A DNA stretch of 5,255 nucleotides from Spirochaetia bacterium (lineage in GTDB: Bacteria > Spirochaetota > UBA4802 > UBA5550). Shown in pieces: positions 1 to 5,255 of the stretch. Position 1 is the stretch's first letter; each line of letters begins with the position of its first letter. The stretch is from the NCBI GenBank assembly GCA_031289575.1, contig JAITPE010000021.1, forward strand, positions 1 to 5,255. The letters run 5' to 3'. The notes beneath the pieces are model-generated. The model worked only from the letters and a program-made list of their open reading frames with translations, made no database searches and was not told where the DNA came from. A program made the position numbers and the translations under genes.

Positions 1-425
1 ATTTCCATGACCTTGCCGAAAAGTTCGGATGTCGATGCCTGGTAAAAGCGCGTCTTTTTTTCCATGCCCAAAATGCGTATTGCCTCGAGAAAGCGAAGCG
101 TACCGAGAGCGTCGGTATCCGCGGTGTATTCCGGAACCTCGAAAGAAACCTGGACATGGCTCTGTGCGCCGAGATTGTAAATTTCGTCGGGCTTTACCTC
201 CTGCAAAATACGAATGAGGTTTGATGTATCGGTGAGATCGCCGTAGTGCAGAACAAATTTTTTGTCTTTTGTGTGTGGATCCTGATACAGATGGTCTATA
301 CGTTGGGTATTAAAAGACGCCGAACGGCGTTTGATGCCATGAACCTCATATCCTTTTTTCAGCAAAAACTCAGAGAGATACGCCCCATCCTGACCGGTTA
401 CACCGGAAATAAGAGCTGTTTTCAT
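1..425 (-). CDS. gmd: GDP-mannose 4,6-dehydratase, 5' part (C-terminal end outside window)
   Basis: This enzyme converts GDP-D-mannose to GDP-4-keto-6-deoxy-D-mannose in the cytoplasm. It is the committed step toward GDP-L-fucose, GDP-D-rhamnose and related sugars for surface polysaccharides. Only the first 141 residues are in the window; the family is usually about 340-370 residues. The protein opens with [20 protein letters not shown], the Rossmann-fold NADP site with glycines 8, 11 and 14. It continues with the family-typical [11 protein letters not shown] (residues 33-43), HYGDLTD (60-66), and [19 protein letters not shown] (83-101). The segment QASTSELFG (129-137) places Thr132 and Glu134 exactly where the E. 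coli enzyme has these catalytic residues. The Tyr-x-x-x-Lys pair lies beyond the window edge. The ATG at 425 is supported by an AGAGGA Shine-Dalgarno at 432-437, six bases upstream. The gene follows the sigma factor gene on the same strand after a 130-base gap, so it may have its own promoter. Confidence 0.96.
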   Translation of the reverse strand, partial: MKTALISGVTGQDGAYLSEFLLKKGYEVHGIKRRSASFNTQRIDHLYQDPHTKDKKFVLHYGDLTDTSNLIRILQEVKPDEIYNLGAQSHVQVSFEVPEYTADTDALGTLRFLEAIRILGMEKKTRFYQASTSELFGKVME

Positions 426-431
426 ATTATT

Positions 432-437
432 TCCTCT
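432..437 (-). promoter_or_regulatory. Ribosome binding site of gmd
   Basis: AGAGGA on the minus strand, six bases before the ATG at 425. It is a near-consensus Shine-Dalgarno and fixes the gmd start, which also matches the usual N-terminus of the family. Confidence 0.8.
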
Positions 438-448
438 TCCATCAAGGT

Positions 449-491
449 ACACAATAATTCCGTACAGTTTTCATAAAAAGGATTATTGTGT
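449..491. repeat. Perfect 10-bp inverted repeat upstream of gmd
   Basis: ACACAATAAT at 449-458 is exactly reverse-complemented by ATTATTGTGT at 482-491, with a 23-base spacer. It lies 24 bases before the gmd start codon, between the sigma factor gene and gmd. No T-run follows either arm, so it does not look like an intrinsic terminator. It could be a hairpin in the gmd leader or a pair of half-sites for a regulator. The symmetry is seen directly; the role is inference. Confidence 0.6.
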
Positions 492-508
492 CAACGAGAT
501 TTTTGACA
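489..508. promoter_or_regulatory. TGTCAA-N8-TTGACA palindrome, possible -35 element or operator for gmd
   Basis: TGTCAA (489-494) and TTGACA (503-508) form a 6-bp inverted repeat with an 8-base spacer, and its left arm overlaps the larger inverted repeat at 449-491. Read on the minus strand, positions 494-489 give a perfect TTGACA -35 hexamer facing gmd. No good -10 sits 16-18 bases downstream; the nearest is TATGAA after only 14 bases. The promoter reading is therefore weak, and an operator is equally possible. Confidence 0.3.
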
Positions 509-555
509 GCGAGATAGGCAAAATTGATGCCGGAAAGTTTTGGAGTTATAATGAA

Positions 556-1065
556 CTATAGGATGTCATCAAGTTTATATATGCCGTGCTTCCGCAGTAT
601 ATCAAGTATTTCTTTTTCTACGGCGGAATAGCGGTACCTCACCTGCCGGGCGGAATATCCGAACGTATTGGCCATTTCCTTAAATGTGAGCCGGCGCACA
701 GCAATCATATCAAACATTTTTTGGTCATCTTTTTCCATTGAGTCAATGACATCACCAAGCACAAGGCGCGCATCAAGCATGGAATCCTGATATAAGCATT
801 CTGCGCTTTCACAAACAATGTTTATATCCATTGTTTTGTTTCGGTCTTTCTTTCTGTAATAGTTTTTGACCTCGAACCTGGCCGCTCCGTACAGCCACGA
901 CTTCGCGATAAGAACCTCATCCATCTTCTCATAGTATTTTATAAATACATTCTGGACTATATCTTCAGCATCGTCCTCGCTGTCCACATACTTGTGGACT
1001 TCTGAAAGTACAATCGAATAGTATTTTACGAAAATCTCATTGTAGAATATTTCTTTTTCCGGCAA
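556..1065 (-). CDS. ECF-type (sigma-70 family) RNA polymerase sigma factor
   Basis: A 169-residue protein with the two-domain layout of extracytoplasmic function sigma factors, which recruit core RNA polymerase to a dedicated promoter set. Region 2 spans about residues 8-75. Its core-binding helix includes DAEDIVQNVFIKYY (32-45), and the -10 recognition part is KSWLYGAARFEVKNYYRKKD (55-74). After a variable linker, region 4 (about 105-160) carries a helix-turn-helix with LTFKEMANTFGYSARQVRYR, expected to read the -35 element. The length is ordinary for the family. The only start that keeps region 2 intact is TTG at 1065: an in-frame TAA lies 18 bases upstream, and the first internal Met is residue 48. 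No clear Shine-Dalgarno precedes this TTG. No anti-sigma factor gene is adjacent in the window, so its signal and partner are unknown. I cannot assign a numbered ECF group. It lies between the lipoprotein gene and gmd, all on the same strand, but with gaps of 237 and 130 bases. Confidence 0.88.
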   Translation of the reverse strand: MPEKEIFYNEIFVKYYSIVLSEVHKYVDSEDDAEDIVQNVFIKYYEKMDEVLIAKSWLYGAARFEVKNYYRKKDRNKTMDINIVCESAECLYQDSMLDARLVLGDVIDSMEKDDQKMFDMIAVRRLTFKEMANTFGYSARQVRYRYSAVEKEILDILRKHGIYKLDDIL

Positions 1066-1302
1066 GGTTTTTGTTGTGCTTTAGTAGATTTTTTAAAATA
1101 TCTTGAGATGCTCTATAAAAACTTTTACTATAAAATTGTCGGGCAGCGCTTATATTTTAATAAACATTTTATCTTTTGTATAAAATATTTTTGGACGAGA
1201 GAGCAGATAACAAACGGGAATGGCTTTAATAAAATATGGTTTTATAACAGTACTTATTTCACTCCCTTGTTAAAAGAGAGTGAAATAAGTACCTTGCGGT
1301 CT
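1066..1302. other. AT-rich intergenic region between lipoprotein gene and sigma factor gene
   Basis: This 237-base spacer contains the hairpin at 1250-1292 and the presumed promoter of the sigma factor gene. It is rich in A/T with several TATAAA-like words, for example near 1111, 1130 and 1178, so a -10 element cannot be placed with confidence. A smaller stem (ATAAAA 1229-1234, TTTTAT 1240-1245) lies next to the main hairpin. I see no convincing coding sequence or RNA gene in it. Confidence 0.6.
1250..1292 (-). terminator. 15-bp perfect hairpin after the lipoprotein gene, probable terminator
   Basis: GTACTTATTTCACTC (1250-1264) is exactly reverse-complemented by GAGTGAAATAAGTAC (1278-1292), with a 13-base loop. 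On the minus strand the stem begins 10 bases after the TAA stop of the lipoprotein gene, the usual place for a transcription terminator. The stem is AT-rich, and the minus-strand sequence after it (TGTTATAAAACC) is not a proper U-tract. It may therefore work poorly as an intrinsic terminator, or act as an mRNA 3'-end stabiliser instead. The symmetry is certain; the terminator role is inferred from position. Confidence 0.6.
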
Positions 1303-2532
1303 TTACTTCTTTTTAGCCGTAATAACAAGTTTGTTCGGGTAACTTTCAGTCACCTTTATTTCAAGGCCAATGTTCGACGCTTTGGCGATAAGCTCATCGG
1401 CAAAATCATTTGTTTTGCCGGCAAATATAATCTCAACCCTTGACGCCGTGCCGGCCTGCCCCTTGGCTGTAACAGACGAAACGCCCCTTATGCGGTTGGA
1501 AACATTGTTTCTAAAATCGGTAAGGCCGTTGTAATCAAGCCCGGAAATGAGCAGGGTTATTTGCCGCGCTCCGGCAGCCTTTATGAACTTGCCTGTAATT
1601 GCGTCTAAGAAAGGCCCCATCTTAAACTTGCGCGTATCGGAATCGGTTGATCCGAGAATCAGTTTCAGCGCGCCTTCTATTGCTTTTTTTGACGCGGTTG
1701 CGGAGTCAATATGCGCGCCCGGAGCGTTTTTGCTTGTTGTCGCAATAATCGCGCCGGTATAAACATCAATAGCCTTAAGCCGTATGATTGCCTGTTTCGA
1801 TTTCATGTTCGCGCTGTACTGCTGCATCGCGCCGCTTTGATCATTGGTTTCGGCCGTACCTATTATTAGAACCTCGGCTCCCAGATCATTCAGCAGGAGC
1901 TGCTGTTCCTGATCGCCCACCTTTCCGTTCATAGCGTTAGTCATTGATGTACGGTTGTTCTGCATAAGTTTTTGGGTCATGGCCGCGTCAACAAAGTCAA
2001 ATCCGCTGTTTCCCATTATTTCCTGGATGATGAGCTCGGTTTCGGTAAAACCAGGAGTATTGCTCTTGCCTTCAAATGTTTCACCAATCAGAACCATGAA
2101 TTTAGGCCTTCCATATGTTTTAAGTATGTCGGCGATAGCGTCCTCAACCGCGGTAGGTTCAACGGTTCCTTCAATAGTGACAAAATACTCGCTGCCTTCC
2201 TGCCATTGCTTTATGATCTTGTCGCGTTTTACAAGGCCCACGGATTTAGCCTCAATAATGCTTTCCACAAGTTCAAAGTCCTTCATCAGCTCCTTTCCTT
2301 GGATGGTCTCTCCAAGAATTTGGCGCACTAATTTGAGCTTTGCGTCATCAATGGCCCTGTCCCTTGCGAGAGCCGTATCGTTATCAAAAATTGTGGCGTA
2401 CCCTGTCGCCTGCCCCGTATTAGACGAAGCCTGGCCGGACGTATCTTTCGTATCCTTGACCTGCTTATCGCCGCATGAGAAAAAACTCACACAGAAGAAT
2501 AAGCCAAGCGCTATAACAAGCATTCTTTTCAT
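1303..2532 (-). CDS. Envelope lipoprotein with LPP20/FlgT-like domain layout
   Basis: A 409-residue predicted lipoprotein. The N-terminus MKRMLVIALGLFFCVSFFSC is a signal peptide II: two basic residues, a hydrophobic core, then FFS before the modified Cys20. Phe at -3 is off the enterobacterial lipobox consensus but tolerated in, for example, spirochaetes. A Ser/Thr/Gln/Lys linker (about 22-43) follows. Residues 44-126, with ALARDRAIDDAKLKLVRQIL and ending in YFVTIEGTVEP, resemble the LPP20/FlgT N-terminal domain. Residues 142-300, from RPKFMVLIGE through LGAEVLIIGTAE, resemble the TolB-N/CsgG-like middle domain of FlgT. The last ~105 residues hold a beta-alpha-beta-beta type unit starting ITLLISGLDYNGLTDFRNNV. 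Function is not known; a structural or assembly role in the outer envelope is inference from these resemblances. ATG at 2532 is chosen over TTG at 2577 because it has an AGGGAG Shine-Dalgarno and begins the signal peptide directly. The gene is followed by a hairpin and diverges from the HEAT/cyclase gene. Confidence 0.85.
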   Translation of the reverse strand: MKRMLVIALGLFFCVSFFSCGDKQVKDTKDTSGQASSNTGQATGYATIFDNDTALARDRAIDDAKLKLVRQILGETIQGKELMKDFELVESIIEAKSVGLVKRDKIIKQWQEGSEYFVTIEGTVEPTAVEDAIADILKTYGRPKFMVLIGETFEGKSNTPGFTETELIIQEIMGNSGFDFVDAAMTQKLMQNNRTSMTNAMNGKVGDQEQQLLLNDLGAEVLIIGTAETNDQSGAMQQYSANMKSKQAIIRLKAIDVYTGAIIATTSKNAPGAHIDSATASKKAIEGALKLILGSTDSDTRKFKMGPFLDAITGKFIKAAGARQITLLISGLDYNGLTDFRNNVSNRIRGVSSVTAKGQAGTASRVEIIFAGKTNDFADELIAKASNIGLEIKVTESYPNKLVITAKKK

Positions 2533-2539
2533 TATAGAT

Positions 2540-2545
2540 CTCCCT
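2540..2545 (-). promoter_or_regulatory. Ribosome binding site of the lipoprotein gene
   Basis: AGGGAG on the minus strand, seven bases before the ATG at 2532. It decides between this start and the TTG 45 bases further upstream, which would add 15 residues in front of an otherwise standard signal peptide. Confidence 0.75.
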
Positions 2546-2589
2546 GTACATAAGTTAACGGGCAATAAAAGCCGCAAAATCCCGAATTT

Positions 2590-2621
2590 AGTATAATTAC
2601 AATATCAGCATATAATGTCAA
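2590..2621 (-). promoter_or_regulatory. Candidate promoter of the lipoprotein gene
   Basis: On the minus strand a perfect TTGACA (2616-2621) is followed by TATACT (2590-2595; five of six bases match TATAAT). The 20-base spacer is longer than the normal 16-18. TGTAAT at 2596-2601 is an alternative -10, but its spacer is only 14 bases. The location, about 60 bases before the start codon, is suitable. Confidence 0.4.
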
Positions 2622-2654
2622 GAATTTTACTCACAAACATTTTCCGGATTTTTG

Positions 2655-2684
2655 TTGCAATTCATCAAGTCATATTGTTTTAAT
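2655..2684 (+). promoter_or_regulatory. Candidate promoter of the HEAT/cyclase-like gene
   Basis: TTGCAA (2655-2660; four of six matches to TTGACA) and TTTAAT (2679-2684; five of six matches to TATAAT) are separated by 18 bases. They lie just before the ATG at 2706, which would give a leader of only about 15 bases. With the minus-strand candidate this makes the 173-base gap a divergent promoter region. Confidence 0.4.
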
Positions 2685-2705
2685 GGCTGATAAGAGAATA
2701 TCACC

Positions 2706-5255
2706 ATGGGAAATTTCCTGCAATCCATCAAACTTGAAATAGGCCACAAGTCGAGCCTGTCGCCCTATGAACGCATAGCCCTCCATAAAGTTCTTGGCAT
2801 ACTAAAAAGCAATGCCGCCTTTGATACCCTCAAAAACGAACTGGAAAAAGAAGATATCATAAGAGAAAGCGCCATTTCTATTCTCTCTTCTTTTCCGCAA
2901 GCATCCGGAGAGCTAAAAAAATATTTGCCCCTGAAAATATCGGACGGCGAAAAAATGATGATTCTTGAAAATCTGCTGAATAACGGCACGGCTCAAGACA
3001 TCCCCGCTGTTATTGATTTTATTAACACGCTCGATCAGGAAAATCCAACCAGAACCCTTGCGGAAAAAGCCTTCAGGGTTTTGCGTACTATTGGGACAGA
3101 GAACTCTGAGGTGCTGGAATATTTGACGGCAAAGGCGGATGATGCCGCAAGCCATGAGTTCATAAGGCTGCAGGCGATCCTCTCGCTTTCCCATTTTTCG
3201 GCAGTCAAAAAATTTGAGGAAATTATCAGGAACAACAGCAATAACGCCCTCTGTCTGCAGGCCTACAGGGCCATTTATATCATGAACGCCCGGTTAGTGG
3301 AAAGCAAAACCCGGAACAAAGATGATATTTTTTCATATTCGGAAACAATGAGCGCCGATGATGACCCTCTTATCGGAGTGAGGATTCTGCTTGGCAAAAT
3401 GGCCGAGCATTTCGAAAGCTATTCTGTAGATATAAAGATAGCTTATATCTGCTCAATGATGTCGTCTAACCACCGCGAGTATAATATTTACATAATGAAA
3501 GCTCTCTCTTCAAAAAATTCATGGCTTGTTACCGGGACATTATATGGAATACTGAGAAATATTGAATACCTCAACGATCCGGACAAGCTTTTTAGAAACC
3601 TCCTCCATGTTTCCATTGAATCTCCCATGGACAACGATATTATTATTGATATTTTCTCAAAATTTTTTACGGCCGCCGAAGATGATCGTAAATTCAATAT
3701 CTTGAAAGACAGAATTTACGGATACATAACAATTATACTTCAAAATGATTTCGAAACATACCGCAAGGAATACCTCTTTAAAAATGTGATCGAAGACGGG
3801 TACAGCGAAAAATTTCAGCTTTTTAGAAAATTTGTCCTGGAGAAAATGACTCCCGAGCTTAAAGAAAAAACCATAGAGTTTCTTAAAAGTGATTCCCTTG
3901 ATAATTCTCTCATTGACGAGCTGGCGCAGCATATAAAATTTGTGGAAAAAGATGAAATGCAGTTAGTATTCTCTCTTGTGGAAACCATTTTTGAACCGAA
4001 TGAAGCGCTCAGAAAAAACTCGGCGGCCCAAATTGAAGACATTGATTACGAACGGCGTTATCTCAAAAACAGAATCATAAGGCTGTGCCGTATTATAGGA
4101 AAGCTAAAAATAGACGGCGCCGCGTCTCATATTGTAAACAGCTATAACTACCTTAAAAAATATCACGATTCCGAACTCACGGCTGTCATGGAAGAAACCC
4201 TTGCCGGGCTTAATTACTCGTATCTCCTCGGCGAAATTGAAATACTTCTTTTTACAGGCGCCCGGCAGGATCAGGAAAAGGGACTTCGCCTTCTTGCGTA
4301 TTTTAACGAACAGCGCTCCATTAATGTACTTTTTGAGTATATCAAGACAAACGTGTCGAACAAAGATCCGCTTGTAGTCACCGCCATTAAGATATTGTTG
4401 AGCTATGATTTATGGAACAATATAAGCGCGAACGAAATACTTAAGACAATAATTGAATCAAACGGTGATGAAGAAATACGCTCCCTCGCGATTCTTGGGA
4501 TCGGGCGCTGCGGTTTTGAAACAGAAATAAATTATCTCAATAATTTATTTTTTTCAACAAAAAGCAGGGACGAAAAGGACGCCATTGTAAGGGCAATAAG
4601 CCGTATAGCGAGATTGTCCGGAGAAATTCCCTTAAACAAGTTGAAAGACTATTTTCAGGAGTACCTGAAAGATCAGGGAATAAATGTCCGCATATATTCA
4701 AATCTGTGCCTTTTTTTGCTTGGTGATTCCGAGGCTGCCAAATCAATACGCGATATGCTTATTATAAAAAATAAATCGGTACAGAGAAAAATTATATCCA
4801 TCGTTGCCTCTTTGCGTTCGCTCGAGTTTTCTTTCTTTTTGGTTTCTCTTCTTTCGGTTGAATATGGAATAAGCAACGATATTGTTGAGGCGCTCAGATT
4901 GCTTCCGGAAGATGACATGAGAGAAATAGATTCTTTTATTGTGAACCTTTTCAAGAAGTATGAAATCACTCCGCTTGAAAAAGAGAAAAAACTTGCGCTG
5001 CCTCCGCTCATAATAGATAATCTTATAACCGAGAAAATCTCGATACTTCAGGCCGATATCTACAGTGAAGAATTAAGCTACAGGAACGATGTCAACAGCA
5101 TCACATCCTTGGCCGACGCAATAGAAATTAATCTGCGAATCACATCGTTTGTACTGCGGGCGGTTGAAAAATACGGAGGGGGCATATCTCTTTTTACAGA
5201 CAACAGAATCATAGCTTTTTTCAAGGAGCCCTTGTCCGCTGTAAGGGCATCCATT
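2706..5255 (+). CDS. Long HEAT-like repeat protein with C-terminal class III cyclase-like domain, 3' end outside window
   Basis: An open frame of 850 codons without a stop, continuing beyond the window. ATG at 2706 is the first possible start after an in-frame TAA at 2691-2693; the Shine-Dalgarno is weak (AAGAGA at 2692-2697). No signal peptide or membrane helix is visible, so the protein is probably cytoplasmic. Residues 1 to about 740 are almost wholly alpha-helical, with paired amphipathic helices of HEAT type. The clearest are near 21-65 (ERIALHKVLGILKSNAAFDT), 138-175 (FIRLQAILSLSHFS) and 554-640 (EEIRSLAILGIGRCG, then DAIVRAISRIARLSG). From about residue 778 the pattern changes to ISILQADI, then ITSFVLRAVEKYGGGISLF, TDNRIIAFFKEPLSAVRASI. 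This follows the order of a class III adenylate/guanylate cyclase catalytic domain: LFxDI, then helix, then hGG, GDxxxAxF. Asp784 and Asp832 fit the two metal-binding aspartates. However, the FT after the first Asp is missing, Gly before the second is Thr, and the substrate-selecting Lys position is Ser828. It may be a divergent or inactive cyclase domain. The HEAT part probably binds partners; its role is unknown. Confidence 0.85.
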   Translation, partial: MGNFLQSIKLEIGHKSSLSPYERIALHKVLGILKSNAAFDTLKNELEKEDIIRESAISILSSFPQASGELKKYLPLKISDGEKMMILENLLNNGTAQDIPAVIDFINTLDQENPTRTLAEKAFRVLRTIGTENSEVLEYLTAKADDAASHEFIRLQAILSLSHFSAVKKFEEIIRNNSNNALCLQAYRAIYIMNARLVESKTRNKDDIFSYSETMSADDDPLIGVRILLGKMAEHFESYSVDIKIAYICSMMSSNHREYNIYIMKALSSKNSWLVTGTLYGILRNIEYLNDPDKLFRNLLHVSIESPMDNDIIIDIFSKFFTAAEDDRKFNILKDRIYGYITIILQNDFETYRKEYLFKNVIEDGYSEKFQLFRKFVLEKMTPELKEKTIEFLKSDSLDNSLIDELAQHIKFVEKDEMQLVFSLVETIFEPNEALRKNSAAQIEDIDYERRYLKNRIIRLCRIIGKLKIDGAASHIVNSYNYLKKYHDSELTAVMEETLAGLNYSYLLGEIEILLFTGARQDQEKGLRLLAYFNEQRSINVLFEYIKTNVSNKDPLVVTAIKILLSYDLWNNISANEILKTIIESNGDEEIRSLAILGIGRCGFETEINYLNNLFFSTKSRDEKDAIVRAISRIARLSGEIPLNKLKDYFQEYLKDQGINVRIYSNLCLFLLGDSEAAKSIRDMLIIKNKSVQRKIISIVASLRSLEFSFFLVSLLSVEYGISNDIVEALRLLPEDDMREIDSFIVNLFKKYEITPLEKEKKLALPPLIIDNLITEKISILQADIYSEELSYRNDVNSITSLADAIEINLRITSFVLRAVEKYGGGISLFTDNRIIAFFKEPLSAVRASI
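5037..5255 (+). other. Start of cyclase homology domain inside the HEAT-repeat gene (partial)
   Basis: Codons 778-850 of the plus-strand gene. ISILQADI matches the first beta strand of class III cyclases, with Asp784 as candidate metal ligand A. AVEKYGGGISLFTDNRIIAFF matches the beta hairpin with metal ligand B at Asp832. The two aspartates are 48 residues apart, a little more than the 44 typical of the family. The rest of the domain, including the transition-state Asn/Arg region, would lie beyond 5255. The family assignment is by eye and would need a profile search over the full gene. Confidence 0.6.

Noticed and set aside
29..476. Plus-strand open frames of 62 and 76 codons over the gmd region
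   Set aside because: They are antisense to gmd, whose minus-strand translation matches the family at every visible motif.
1108..1443. Plus-strand open frame of 111 codons across the AT-rich gap and the lipoprotein 3' end
   Set aside because: It is Phe/Tyr/Lys/Asn-rich low-complexity translation of AT-rich DNA, crosses the hairpin, lacks a convincing ribosome binding site and overlaps a real gene in antisense.
2533..2577. Extension of the lipoprotein to the TTG at 2577
   Set aside because: The added 15 residues precede a complete signal peptide, and the ATG at 2532 has a well-placed AGGGAG Shine-Dalgarno.
1955..2596. Plus-strand open frame of 213 codons opposite the lipoprotein gene
   Set aside because: It is antisense to a clear lipoprotein CDS with signal peptide and Shine-Dalgarno; its product is Ser/Pro-rich with no recognisable domain, as expected from a mirror frame.
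2683..2742. ATG at 2683 opening a 19-codon frame that overlaps the HEAT gene start
   Set aside because: It is out of frame with the HEAT gene, ends quickly, has no Shine-Dalgarno and overlaps the likely -10 region, so a leader peptide is not supported.
4673..5011. Minus-strand open frame of 112 codons inside the HEAT/cyclase gene
   Set aside because: It is Ser/Phe-rich antisense translation of an uninterrupted 850-codon plus-strand gene; the other minus-strand frames between 2765 and 4746 are rejected for the same reason.
1..5255. CRISPR array, tRNA/rRNA gene, insertion sequence or attachment site
   Set aside because: I saw no regularly spaced direct repeats, no cloverleaf or rRNA-like sequence, no transposase motif and no terminal inverted repeats with target duplications.

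Overview
The window carries four protein-coding genes and no RNA gene, insertion sequence or CRISPR array that I can recognise. Three genes are on the minus strand: gmd (5' part only), an ECF-type RNA polymerase sigma factor, and a lipoprotein with an LPP20/FlgT-like layout. The fourth is on the plus strand. It is a very long helical-repeat (HEAT-like) protein that runs off the right edge just as a class III nucleotide cyclase-like domain begins.

Layout from left to right: 1-425 (-) is the first 141 codons of GDP-mannose 4,6-dehydratase. 426-555 is a spacer with two overlapping inverted repeats and a good ribosome binding site for gmd. 556-1065 (-) is the ECF sigma factor, starting at TTG. 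1066-1302 is an AT-rich spacer holding a perfect 15-bp hairpin just after the lipoprotein stop codon. 1303-2532 (-) is the lipoprotein. 2533-2705 is a divergent promoter region. 2706-5255 (+) is the HEAT/cyclase-like gene, 850 codons with no stop reached. No gene-free stretch exceeds about 240 bases.

The organism is a bacterium of moderate GC with AT-rich intergenic DNA. A lipoprotein signal with a relaxed lipobox (FFSC) and a large cytoplasmic protein ending in a cyclase-like domain would fit a spirochaete or a related deep-branching Gram-negative lineage. This is inference from style only; no marker gene is present.

The genes do not form one obvious pathway. gmd makes the GDP-4-keto-6-deoxymannose precursor of GDP-fucose, GDP-rhamnose and similar surface sugars. 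The lipoprotein probably sits in the envelope, and the sigma factor could link an envelope signal to gene expression, but no anti-sigma factor is visible. The most unusual item is the HEAT/cyclase-like fusion, whose cyclase part keeps two candidate metal-binding aspartates but has lost other signature residues in the visible portion.
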